Shown: one piece after another, positions 11,539 through 22,700 of the stretch
How positions within the stretch are numbered: the stretch's first letter is position 1
How the letters are laid out: each line of letters begins with the position of its first letter
DNA from: Klebsormidium nitens
Lineage: Eukaryota; Streptophyta; Klebsormidiophyceae; Klebsormidiales; Klebsormidiaceae
Length of the DNA stretch: 64,000 nucleotides
Reading direction: 5' to 3'
NCBI GenBank assembly: GCA_000708835.1
Contig: DF237257.1
Span: 1-64,000 of the forward strand
Position numbers and translations under genes: made by a program
The notes under the pieces: model-generated
What the model was told of the DNA's origin: nothing
Seen by the model: only the letters and a program-made list of their open reading frames with translations
The model's database searches: none

Positions 11539-14500
11539 ATGCAGGCGGTGGGGAATTCTGGCGCTCTGAGCAGGCTCGTCCGCTTTCCTGCGACGCTCGT
11601 CGCGGCGCAACGGGTGCTTACAGGAGCAGACGGGGGACGTTCCTGCATTGCGTCCTACCATGGTCATATCAGAAACCCTGTGCCTCTCGGTTTAGCTTTG
11701 GAGAAGGTCCAGCTCTGGGCCGACGCCAGATGTTCCCCTTTGAACCCACACACTAACCCTGCCCTTAACCACGCCTTCTTCTCAACCTTCTCTGGCAAAA
11801 CCTCTAGGAAGAAGTCGTTTGCACCAGGCGGTGTCAGAGCGGCTGTCTCGTCGCGCCCTAAACCCTCTTCTAGACCAAGTTCCAAACCGTCTTCCAAACC
11901 CAATTTCAAGCCTGCCGGTCAAGCGGGCCCCCGACCAAACCCAAGAGACAAGGATGATGCCTTGACACCAAAGCGGGAGCCAGCGCCTTGGTTGATAGCT
12001 CGGGAAGATGTCAAGCGTCAAGCGAGCTCCGATAAAAAGGCCAGGAAACAAGAAGCAGAAGTGGACATCTTTGGAGTTCCTTTGGGGGAAAGAGGACCGC
12101 GAGAAGACGGGATGAAAGTTGGGGATTATGAGCCGCATGCCTTGAAGCTGAGATCAGCAGAGTTTATCATAAGCAGCACGGACGTGTCCAAGTGTCCTGA
12201 TACGGACAAGCCCGAGTTTGCGGTGGTTGGACGGTCCAATGTGGGGAAGTCGTCGCTGATCAACATGGTCACAAATAGAAAGAGCTTGGCAATGACGTCG
12301 AAGAAACCAGGTGATTGCCACAAATTTGCAACGCCGTTTGACATCTTTTGCAATCCAAGTGAGATTGAGTTTGCAAGTGCTGTCGATGAAATTGCATGAG
12401 GGGGTCCTATCGGACTAGACTGAAAGGCTATCAAGCGAAGTGGTTCTAGACAGACAGGATATTTTTGAGCAGTATCCAACTTGAAAAGCATCTGCCTCTT
12501 CATGGTTCTGCTTGCTATCTGTGTCACATACTTTCGCTGCCACCATAGAGAGGATCTCTCTGGCCTTTGTACATTGCGCTTGGGCCATTGAAGCAACAAA
12601 CGGATTTATGCTGCTTCTTTTCCGTTGGAGAATGCTTGGGCCAGCGGCAATCGGAATTTTACGAAGCCTCACAGTTTTCTTCTGGCCTCGTGGGCATTCG
12701 CTGTGTTTCCTGGATTATCCCCAAATTGTACTGTCCGCCTAAGAGGACCCTTGAAAGCTGATACTCTCTACAACGGAGAAAGTTCTAAGAGCAGTCTTGA
12801 AACTTTAGCCAGCTCTGAAGTTGACAGAAACTCGTCGTGCAGGCAAGACGCAAACAATCAACCACTTCTTGATCAACGACGATTGGTACCTGGTCGATCT
12901 TCCGGGTTATGGGTAAGCGGAGCTTTTGACCAGCCATGCTGTGCTCATACGTGGATCTAACCAGATGCCTTTCCTCTTAAGCAGCCTTGTATCACCCTCA
13001 AACAAGTCCGGGCACACCTTTACCCCACTGTAGTTGAAAACTTCCTGAAAGTTGTTGCGATTTAGTCAGCCCCCAGCCCCTGTTCGTCCAGACCGAAGAG
13101 AAGCCGAAGGTGTTCTCCTGGTCGGGCATAAAAGCAGCCCGAAGTGTACTCCTTAAGCAGTCTGATAGTGTGTTAGAGCAATGCGTATTAGTGTACTTTT
13201 AACCAGCTTGACTGTGCTCGTAACCCGCTCAGCCAAGTTCTGCCTTTAGCTCAGCCAGTATGCTCCGGTTCTGGGGTGAAACAAACGTATTGCCTTGACC
13301 ATCATTTCTAATGCATCGGCGAACATTCAGACGAGGGCCGCCTGAGGGACTGCACATGTGGGCCGCATTTTTGGGGATTTTGCCTTGGTGGGAGTAGCTC
13401 CCAAATATTGCCATTCAAAAGCATCAGTTTGAAGCCTAAGCCTCTCTCCAGACCTCCGGATTCCACACTATTCTACTGCCGCCAAAGTGGCTCGTCCAAG
13501 GTCACGCTGCCAAGCTAACAAGGATTGCGGTTCCTCCTCCATGTTCCAGAGATTTGCCTATAAACAACCACTTAAGCAATCAGATTTCAGGCCTCTGCAT
13601 TTCGGAGTTCCTTGTCTGCACTTCGTCTCGAACTCGTTTGGGCTCGTTGTACAATCCGTGACGTTTCGTTTCAACTCCTCTAGCGCCAGATCGGCAACGC
13701 AACCCAAGCAACGAGCTCAAGTCCGTTCTCTCATCCAGCCCGAGCCGTCAAATCTAGCGCTCTAAAGTCAACGTTTTTTTCTTTTCGCGCCAGGTATGCG
13801 GCCGCTCCCGGGAAGGCCCGCTCCGCCTGGAACGAGTTCACCAAGGACTACTTTTTAAACCGGAAGCAGTTGGTCACCGTTCTGCTCCTGATCGACGCCA
13901 GCATCGCCCCTCAGGAGATCGACCTCGAGTGTGCGGAGTGGCTTGGTGAAAATCAGGTATGGACCGGGACAGTGCTCTCGGGGCGTGTAGTAATTCTGGA
14001 TTGTCGGGCACCCATTTTAGATTACACGCTTGCCAGTCTTTGTTTCCGGACGCGGGCTGAACTCGATTACAGATGCTTGATTTTCAGAGCGACGGATGAC
14101 TGGCTTGCCGCAAAGATTGCATTTTAGAATGAATGTTGTTGACGGAAGAAGGTCCGGACTGCTCGATGCAAGATCGGGGTCCGACTTGGAGTGGGCCGAG
14201 AGAGGTTCTGTTTGTCGTACAGGCAGACTTCGAAGCCAGTACGGTTGTCACAATGCAAGACGACAAGTCAAAACGCTCTGTAAGAGGGAAAGCGTACAAA
14301 AGTCTATGTCAGGGTTTCTTTCTTCTACGTTTCATGGCTCTTGCGATCCTTGTCACTGAACTTTTGGCGTATCTTTGGCCTGGACGGACAGTGGCTGGGG
14401 CTGACTAAAATGCACCAAGTTTGAGGAAGTTTGCATCACGCTAACCTTCCGCTCCTCTCCCTTTTCCTGGTCTGATACCTCTCTTTATCATGCTCGACCA

Positions 14501-15026
14501 CCGAGACTGTATTTGAGTGCCCCTTGAAAATGCGTCTAAGGGCCCGCGACCACTAGGAGTAAATCTAAGCGTCGCTTCAAACTGCCTCTAGGGCTCGATA
14601 GCAAGAACGTGTAAGTCACAGAATTTCAGACATCGTTTGAAGAGGGCCGCGCCTTCTTCTGGAAGGGGTTCGATGCGCCTTCTGTATTCTTGAAATGAAT
14701 ACCTGGCTGTTCGCAGAAGCAACAAATTGTTCTGGCGACAGAAATATCTTGGGAACTTCTAAAACCCGCAACTCTTGACTAATTTCGAGCTTCTTAACGT
14801 GCAGGTTCCTGTGTCTCTCGTCTTCACCAAGTGCGACAAGCGGAAGAAGACAAAGGCGGGGGGGAAGCATCCGACGGAAAACATCGCCGACTTTGAGAGC
14901 ATGCTAAAGGAAACGTGGGACGAGCTGCCTCCCAAAATCCTCACGAGCTCCGTCACGGGGACGGGCCGGCACGAGCTGCTTTCGCACCTGTCGCAATTGA
15001 GAAGTTTCTGGAAAGATAGAGATTGA
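11539..15026 (+). CDS. EngB/YihA-family GTPase, probably organellar
   Basis: Four exons (11539-12310, 12843-12912, 13794-13956, 14805-15026) join in phase to 408 aa. The C-terminal 200 residues are a classic EngB/YihA GTPase: P-loop GRSNVGKSS near residue 231, the switch region [15 protein letters not shown]3 DLPGYG followed directly by [12 protein letters not shown], and the G4 motif TKCDK. Exon 2 is only 70 bases and carries switch I and G3. In bacteria and plastids this family assists assembly of the large ribosomal subunit. The first 215 or so residues are an extension rich in Ser, Pro, Lys and Arg, starting [16 protein letters not shown], which suits an organelle transit peptide plus linker. 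The linker holds three PSS-R/K repeats encoded near 11860-11900. ATG 11539 is the first in-frame methionine. Plastid rather than mitochondrial targeting is an inference. Confidence in the family is high. Confidence 0.93.
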
Positions 15027-16521
15027 GAAACAGGTTGGAGGGCAGACGTGCCTCCTCTAAATCTGGTGGAGCAGAAACGAAGACCTAATTTACAATCTGT
15101 ATGATCTTCAGTCAGTTCCGGCCTTGCGTTAAGCAGAAAGTCTTCTCTGATGATCAAGTTGTGCGAATTGAGAAGCACATGTTGTCATGCGAAAGCGTAT
15201 TCGGTCGTGTCTGTGCCTCTATCGTGCGTCAATCTGTTTGTGAACTGTGCATCAGATTCATCGAGCTCGGTCGACATTGTACAATTGGCCCCAGTGGCTC
15301 TGGTACCAGTGGGCTTGATTGATGGTACTAGTTTCTGGTTGCATAATAGGCCATAAATGTTCTGAATTTTGCGCCGGTCCAGACACCTGGCCGACATGAC
15401 CTCCTACGACCGAATCGGATAACGATGCGGGAATGATTTCGAAGCACAATCTGAATCCAGTTTTATACATGCATCGATCACCAACGATCGAAGGGCTTTG
15501 CCAGCGCGCAGAAGTTCCGGCCAAATAGCTAGCTATTAGCATGTTGTGGACAAGTAGCTGCGAGTTTTGTATATGGTGTTGGCATATAACCAACGCTGCG
15601 TACCGCCAGGACCTTCTACCCGAGTCCAAGTCTACGTACGTTGTTAAAACGCGATGGTCTTTTTTCAAGCACGCGATGTTGTGCCCGGCCTAGCATTACA
15701 TCTTCGAGTCGAGTTTGACGGCCCGCGGCCAAGCATCATGCGGATGCAAATACACGGCTCAGTACAAAAGCTCTGACGCCTTCCTGTAGTACGTCCACGC
15801 AGTCTACGCGCCCTTCAGAATCTTAGAAAAGACCCTCGTGCTGTGGGGAGCTTCGCCGAGCCTTGCTTGCAGTCATATGCCACATGGGCATATGTGCTTA
15901 TCCCGCATTGGAGGTTGAACAGCGGCTAGGAGGTCCATATGTTCGTTCTGAATCTGCTAACGCCCTTCTTTTGATGAGCAAAAAGCCACTGTTCCTACTG
16001 TCCGAGCAAATGATACTTGACTGGCTTTGAGCTTCTTCTTGAGCTGCCCCGTCGGACCCTGACATGAACGGCCGGCCGCAGGATCCTCCGGATCAGCAGA
16101 ACCCTCAGGATTTTTGTGCGCGCAGGGCGGCCGCGGTTTCGGGCTCGGTCGTCGGAGCGGCCGCGCGGCCGGCAGTATCGGAACCATCGAAGATCGATTG
16201 CCTGCTCGCTGCCATGCCTGCTCCCTGACACTGACATCACTGAGCACCCGAAGGTCGGACAAGCACAGTCAGCTTGAGCACTCTTCCGCCACCTCATCAG
16301 GTGCAGTCCACGGAGCAAGGACGACATTCTTCCTTCCCAGCTGTATAGAGGGGGCAGCAACGGGAACATACTTTCACAAACTCTCAGCGTCTTCAAAGAA
16401 ACGGCGCACATCTCCACCTCAGAAGAAGACGCGCAGGGGAGAACGTGTAGAAAGGAGAAAAGCAAAGATCAACCAGAGACGCCTCAACTTTCCTTGGCAC
16501 ATACATCCGAAGGCACACCTC
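15027..16521. other. Intergenic region, no gene seen
   Basis: This lies between the EngB stop and the ATG of the F-box-like gene. The frame of the downstream gene stays open back to about 16114 but has no ATG before 16522, so that part is read as 5' leader. No repeats, RNA genes or domain-like frames were recognised. Confidence 0.45.
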
Positions 16522-17820
16522 ATGGCGGCCAGAGCGCAGGGAGCTCCGACGAAGAGGCAAACCAGCGCTTTTGACGTGCTCTATCCTGAGCTGGTGGACT
16601 ACATCGTGGAAAAAGCTGCAAAGTGTACTCCGTTGAAGCGGCTGGGAGGGGTAAACAAAGCTTTTCGAGAGGCTGCACGACGATGCAGCAGAACACTGGT
16701 GCTTGGTCCCATGCTTCAAAGGGTGGAGACCAGAACATGGAAGAGACCTCGAGCAGAGCAGCTTTGCGAAGCGCTCAGGGAAGAGATCAGCTTGCGACCA
16801 AGCCTGTGCAGCTTGGTACTGACTGGAGGAGAGGTGGTAAGTTGTCTTTCGGAAGTTCTGTCGCAGGTGCAGTGGACCAGCGTACAGGCACGTGCTGAAG
16901 GTACCCTGGACGTGCTTCTTCAACGCCTTCCTGCTTCGAGGCTCTCTTTGAAGAGCTTGGACCTGGACCTGAGCTCGGGAGGGAAGGCGGAGCTTGCCTT
17001 TGACGTGAACAAAGACATGAGGCGCATTCTCCAAGTGTTCCCCAACCTCGAGAATCTGAAACTGCGAGGAGACTGGTTCGCTCCTTGCGAGGCGACGAAC
17101 CAGCTCACAGACAAGGATGACCTGAACACCTGCCTCACCACCCTAGTTCTTTCCAGCTTCAAGCTGCCGCCTTGTTCACAAGTGTTCAAGAGCCTGTCTT
17201 TCCTCACAGCTCTCCGCTCGCTACAGCTTACTTGCGAGTTCGACGGCAGCCTGGCACTCTCCCCTTCTGCTTCCTGCTCTCTTCCTAGCTTGCAGGCCCT
17301 TCAGACCTTGCAGATAGACGTTTTTGATGAAGCTCTGGTGGATTCTCACTTCCTTCCCAACTTGGCAGAGCACTGTCCTAATCTGCAGCGCTTGCTGCTT
17401 CGCACAGTTCCCGTCTATGCACAGGGCAAATCTGTTGGCGAACTGGCGCCTCAAATTGCGGAGCTACAGGAAAAGTGTCCGCTGCTCGAGCAGATTGTCA
17501 TCAGCCGCAGCGAAATGTTGTTCAGAGCTCGGTTCTTGGAGGTTCTTGTTCAGTCTGACCTTGCACCAGAGGGTTATGTTGACATTTCAGACTTCAATGT
17601 TCCTATAATGAGCAAGAAGGGCTCGAAGATGCTCATTTTGGAGGACAGCACGCCCGAGGGGAGTGAGCTTTGGCGGGGATCTTGTTCTGTGACTTTGTTC
17701 CGGTTCGTAGTCCTGTTTCCATTCGAGGAGCGGCGGATCCCAGGAGACCGGAAACGGATCCAAAGACGGCTCCTGGGAAACGCTGCTGCCATCAGCAGCT
17801 GGTTTCACGCCTTTGTTTAA
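16522..17820 (+). CDS. F-box/LRR-like protein
   Basis: A single open frame of 432 aa starts at ATG 16522, the first methionine in the frame. Residues about 15-55 (VLYPELVDYIVEKAAKCTPL followed by LGGVNKAFREAARRC) resemble an F-box: a leading LPxELVxxI-type helix, then the VNKAFR helix. From about residue 90 to 340 there is a run of irregular leucine-rich repeats, for example LSLKSLDLDLSSG, FPNLENLKLRG, LTTLVLSSFKLP, LTALRSLQLTC and CPNLQRLLLR. F-box/LRR proteins usually bring substrates to SCF ubiquitin ligases; here that role is inferred from layout. The last 50 residues lose the repeat character, so an intron may begin near 17650-17710. A candidate final exon lies at 17986-18216 after a CACAG acceptor, with hydrophobic and aromatic content and its own stop, but I could not prove the join. 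Confidence 0.62.
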   Translation: MAARAQGAPTKRQTSAFDVLYPELVDYIVEKAAKCTPLKRLGGVNKAFREAARRCSRTLVLGPMLQRVETRTWKRPRAEQLCEALREEISLRPSLCSLVLTGGEVVSCLSEVLSQVQWTSVQARAEGTLDVLLQRLPASRLSLKSLDLDLSSGGKAELAFDVNKDMRRILQVFPNLENLKLRGDWFAPCEATNQLTDKDDLNTCLTTLVLSSFKLPPCSQVFKSLSFLTALRSLQLTCEFDGSLALSPSASCSLPSLQALQTLQIDVFDEALVDSHFLPNLAEHCPNLQRLLLRTVPVYAQGKSVGELAPQIAELQEKCPLLEQIVISRSEMLFRARFLEVLVQSDLAPEGYVDISDFNVPIMSKKGSKMLILEDSTPEGSELWRGSCSVTLFRFVVLFPFEERRIPGDRKRIQRRLLGNAAAISSWFHAFV

Positions 17821-18335
17821 AGGTTGAGCGTGCTGCAAGACAGAGGCTTCTGTTGTTTGGTGGGGAGGTGTTTTAAATTCAGATCTTTCTTTGTTCATGC
17901 TGAGAGGAGCTGGTTCCAAAGAACTGAAAGCGTGTTTTGAGGGCTCCTCAATGAGATACGCACAGTCGATTTCTTGTATTCACAGGCAGCAAGACGTTTT
18001 ACCTTAGGCCCTCTCTTGACATTTTCTGATTTCTATAAAGATCAACCTAAGTATTGGGACCGTCAAGTGCTCGAGTCTGTCAAGATGTTTGCAAACAAAT
18101 GCTACGATCCGCCTGCTTTCTTTGTGGGGCAGGTACCGAAGACAGGAACCTGCCTCTTCGTCGGGACAACGGAAGGTCAGCTGGGCGATTGGTGTTCTGC
18201 ACATGAAAGGACGTAAGCAGGCAATTGGGAGCGGAACGAGAGGATTTGAGTGATACAGTGACATGAGAACAAAAGCAAGGAGGGAAAAAATCTTGCATGC
18301 GAGGACGGCGAATGTTGGTGCGACATTCATTATTC

Positions 18336-18452
18336 AGCTAGCATTGTTTAGAATAAACAAGCTAATCAAACCAAGCATAGCCGACTAAAGTAGCTAGCAT
18401 TGTCTCAAACATTGAAATGAACAAGCTACTCAAGTTAGCTAAGCATATAGCC
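18336..18452. repeat. Diverged tandem duplication
   Basis: The sequence beginning AGCTAGCATTGT at 18336 recurs at 18392. Both copies continue through a variant of AACAAGCTA and end with a variant of AAGCATAGCC. The second copy carries extra bases, so the duplication is old. It is intergenic and no function is apparent. Confidence 0.65.
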
Positions 18453-19280
18453 AGTTGCATCAAAAGAAAGGTGACATGGAACATAAACCGCAAGCATAAT
18501 CACTCTCATCTCTAAGTGAGTGAAATGTTCAAGCTTCCCATTACACGATACTCTTTCTGCTACAACCTACAACACAACAGAAGATAATCAGACCGTCACA
18601 AAGGATCGTCGCTTCAATTTTTTGTCAAGGTTCGAAATCAAAGGCCATGGCATGTCATCAGCATCACATACAGGCGGCTCATGCAGTAGAACTTGCAATC
18701 TTTGTTCAACCGTTGGAACGGCCCGCAGAAGCTTGGGTTCAATGCTCGTCGACTCTTTTACTTGCTCGACGCGATTGGCCGGATAGTCGAGCTAGAGGGC
18801 GCAACGACCAGGCACCAAATGAGATGCATGCTCGCCCTAGAGGGACTGCCGATATCGCATGTTAACAAAAACCATTTGCAGCTATCGGGGTGAATTTGTC
18901 GCACTCGGCTGCATCTATATACTCCAATGATTAATATATAGCACGCATATGAATCGTAGATGCAAGAGATCATGTGTGTGTGCAATATGCATTTCTATGA
19001 AATCATATTGAGTTCCGCAAAGAGTCAGCGCGGCGCGCGGCCCGGCCCAGCCCATGCGTAGTGGTCGCCGTGAACCATTCGCGCGCAGGCCAGGCCAGGC
19101 TATGTCCACGTACGTTCAGTGGGTCCGATATCGCGGTACTGCATAGACGTCCGTCTCATGCAAGTGCCATCCTATACCACGATGTCGACACAGTACTTGA
19201 CAATAAAGCGGCGCGTGTCGAGATCGACGTGTTGAAGACATCACGAGGTTTGTTCTGAAACTCTAGGTGGAAGGTTCAGC

Positions 19281-19318
19281 CCCCGGATAAACATACTGAG
19301 CTAGTACATCATCCGGGG
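19281..19318. repeat. Inverted repeat, 8-base perfect arms
   Basis: CCCCGGAT at 19281-19288 is exactly complementary to ATCCGGGG at 19311-19318, with a 22-base spacer. It lies 430 bases beyond the stop of the amine oxidase gene and 24 bases before a second inverted repeat. A role in RNA 3' end structure or as a mobile-element relic is possible but not shown. Confidence 0.7.
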
Positions 19319-19342
19319 TTCATGATCTTGTGAGTGTATAAT

Positions 19343-19370
19343 GACATGTACGACATTGCTCGTACATGTC
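19343..19370. repeat. Inverted repeat, 10-base perfect arms
   Basis: GACATGTACG at 19343-19352 is exactly complementary to CGTACATGTC at 19361-19370, with an 8-base loop. It would form a tight hairpin in either strand's RNA. It is intergenic and close to another inverted repeat. Confidence 0.8.
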
Positions 19371-19748
19371 AAGCACGGCAGCTGCCCTCGAATCGAGCAT
19401 AAGTATTTGTCACGCCAATCTGGCAAGAAGGATTGAGCCTAAGTATTGATCCCGACCAGCTTTATGAATGTCTGAAGGTCGTCAACTTTCCTGCTTATGC
19501 ACAGCTCTCGCCCTATACAGCCCAGGCACTCAGAACCATGGGGCCAGTTTATCGTTTAAAGAGACAAAATATACGTAGAAGTAGAAGCCCTAAAGGCCTG
19601 CCAGATGAAGGTGCCTCTTTTGCACCTATGAAGGTAGCCTACAAATCTTAGTTCTTGAAATGGTCGTCTGCACCGGGCGGGGACGTCTCAAATTGCGCCA
19701 AGTAACCTATCCCGACTCGTGCCAACACATCCGGCAAAAAACGCTCGA

Positions 19749-22700
19749 CTATAGTCGACTGGTCACGCCTTTTTGACTCGCGCATATTTGGAAAGCCGCC
19801 CGTGCCCCCGTGTCGAGCGCGGCCTGCAAGCAGGGGTTCACTCCTGGGTGCGTCGCCTCGCCCGCGAAAAACAGCCGGCCCTGGACCGGCTGCGAGAGCA
19901 CTCCCCGGGCTGAGTGTCCCCCCACCGAGGGGTGTGAATACGCTCCCCGGATGAACGGTTCGTCTGCCCAGTTTTCAATGTGGCCCCCGCTGAACGCCGC
20001 GGTCGCGGGATGTATGTCCGGGCTAACGTCAGCCACGCCGACGGCCTCGAAGAAGCACGACTCGAGCACGCGCAGCTTGAGCTCGTTCCCGTTCCCATCT
20101 TTGGCTCCGCTTCCGCTGGCGTCGCTGCTGACGTCAGCATGACGCTCGGGCGCCGCGAACATGGTGTCGAGCTGCGCGAGGAAGCGCTCGAAGATCTCCT
20201 TCTCGGGCAGTTGCGCGATCTGGTGCGCTTGGTCTCCGGCCACGAAGCCGATGGCTACGACCGCGCCGAGGAGCTTTGGGGGCGCCGGGTTGCGCTCCCG
20301 GGGGGCCGGGATGGCTGGCGGGGAGGGGGGGTAGGTCGTGAACCAGACCTCGGGGACGAAAGTGTGCGTGCAGACGACGTCGAAAAGATCGGCGGGCCAG
20401 AAGCGGTAAGAAAAGGCGCAGACGATCTGGCAGAAGAAGACGGGGAGGAATGGTTAAAGAGTTTCTCATCGCTATCATTCGTGATTGTAACACGTAGTGT
20501 CGGATAACATCACTCGTGGCTGGTCGACCGATTGTAGAATGCGCGTAGAAAGAATGTCAACAAAGAGCTCCAATGGAATTGCTGGGAACCTTCCCTGCAT
20601 GCCCCGTGCTTGCAGATGATTCTCTAGTCGTTTTTGAAGTTACTATTAACAGCAGGAAGACTCTGAAATCAGTGGGTCGACAGAGCGAGTCGGACGAAGC
20701 TTCGAAGCAAGAAGAGCGCAAAGCCAAGCTGACTCTTCCAGCCAAACGCAATGCAAATCATTTCTTTCACCTTCAGTCAGATTCTTGAGTCTCCTACCCT
20801 TTGGGTGTTGATTCCGAGGGTAACACGCCGTAACCGCGGGTGCAAATGCCCCTTCTCCGGGACTTCGCTTGTTAAGAGGTGGGCTGGCTCTTGGTAACGC
20901 CTTGACAAAAGCACCGGGTTTACCAGCCTCGCCCCTCCCGTCCAAGAACACAAAATCTTACCCTACCTCCAGCTGAGATGTAAACCAAATGTCGAAGCAC
21001 TGTAATGATCAAAGCAACCTCACCGCAAATGGGTTTTCTGTCCGTTTCAACGGACGCAAGGCCTCACCTTGAGGGCGGTGGACATGCCGATGGACCGGGC
21101 GGCCCGCAGCTTGGACTCGGAGAGAGGGGGGCAGAACTCGATGTCACCATCACGGAGCACAGTCTGCGGCGAGGATACGAAATAGGAATAGTAAGGAAAG
21201 AAACGAGGGCCTTCATTTGATCAAAATAGGGTTAGTAAGGAAGGAAACGAGGGTCTCCATTTGACCTTGAACAAGGACCCATGCCGGACCAAGAATGCTC
21301 CTCCAGCGGTAACATGCAAATCGTCTCTCGTGACGACCGGACGGCTCAGTCGCACTGCGAGCAGACATGGTGCAAAAAAGATAGAGCAAGCGGAACAGTT
21401 GGAGCAGCACAACTTTTCGACGGAGGCTGAAACAGGAAGATGCGACCAAGTCGAGCTCACGACGTTAGCAGAGCTCCGAGCCCACCGAATAAGAGGAAAC
21501 GTATTGACGGAGTTTGTCGAACCCGTTGAGACGGGAAGGGACCTGTCGAGACGACGAAGACGGCAGTGCTCTCAGACATGGAATGAGAAGCCCAGAGATT
21601 TGCGTGAGTGGGAGGTACAAGCGCTACGGGTAAAGACTTACAATGGGCACGGTAACAATTGCTCTATCGGCGAGGACCACGTTGGCTTCCCGGCTCGTCA
21701 GGCGCACCCCCGCCTCCGTCGAGTACTCGACCTGCTGTACTGGCCAGTTTTTTCGTACCTAAAAGCGAAAGTTCAACGTCTCGGGACAGGGAGACGTTCG
21801 ACCCACATTCTGCGGCGAAGTGGTGCCGTCTGATGTCCCCTTGCAAGCCACCCTTGCTTTCAACGCCCAGAGTAAACCAGAGATAGGCGATTGCCGTTCG
21901 TATGCGAACCGAAGGGCGTGAATAAACCTGAAGAAACAAGGCCTTTGAAAGGATCATTGCCAGGTGGACCAGGACACAGACGAAGCTTTTCTTAAGAAAT
22001 GACTTTCCAACCTAGATCGACGAGCACAGAAGACGACTACACACGCTCCTTGTGCGCACATCCCTTTCCTCTGCCAGTTTCGTCATCTTTTGGTGCCCTC
22101 CACTGCGACAGGTGCAACGAGTCCTTCGTTTCGCAATGCCAGGCGTCATCGCCAAACATTCGACATCTTCCATCGCAGGTGCTCAACTCAAATTTCTCAA
22201 TCGTGCCTTAGAAACACACACAAGAGACTTCCTCACCTCGAGTCCCTGCGCCAGGAAGTCGACGGCGGCCTGCAGCGGGCGGTCAAGGACGAAGTACGTG
22301 TCGCCGTAGCTCCAGTTCTGCGCCTCGTGGATGCTCTCGCGCACGCCCAGCGCGTCCAGCGAGCAGCCAAAGTCGTTGGCGTAGATGGCTGCAGCCGAGA
22401 GTCGAAATTGTTGTGTTTATTACCCGCCAATCTCGGGTTTAACTTTCTGCTCCTGCAAAGCACCCAGTTCGTCTAGCGAGCACCCAAAGTCGTTGGCGTA
22501 GGTGGCTGCGGTAGGGCGAACCCTTAAATCTTTGAGTTTGTATGGTTTCCTGCTGAAAAGTATGAAGTGTTACAAATCGCGCACGCCCTAGCCGTCCAGC
22601 GAGCACCCAAAGTTGTTGGCATAGATGGCTGCGGAAGCGTAAGGAGCTCAGGCTTTCGACGTTCTGCAAGTTTCACCCAATCGATGTTCTGTGAACTTCA

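Larger units (their letters stand above)
17821..19748. other. Mostly non-coding; hairpins and a tandem duplication
   Basis: Apart from a possible 77-codon exon at 17986-18216, I see no gene. The region contains a diverged tandem duplication (18336-18452) and two neighbouring inverted repeats (19281-19318 and 19343-19370), listed separately. The stretch around 18900-19020 is AT-rich. The amine oxidase gene ends at its right border on the other strand. Confidence 0.45.

Noticed and set aside
19433-19651. 72-codon frame on the plus strand
   Set aside because: It lacks an ATG at its start, has no recognisable family and no splice partner.
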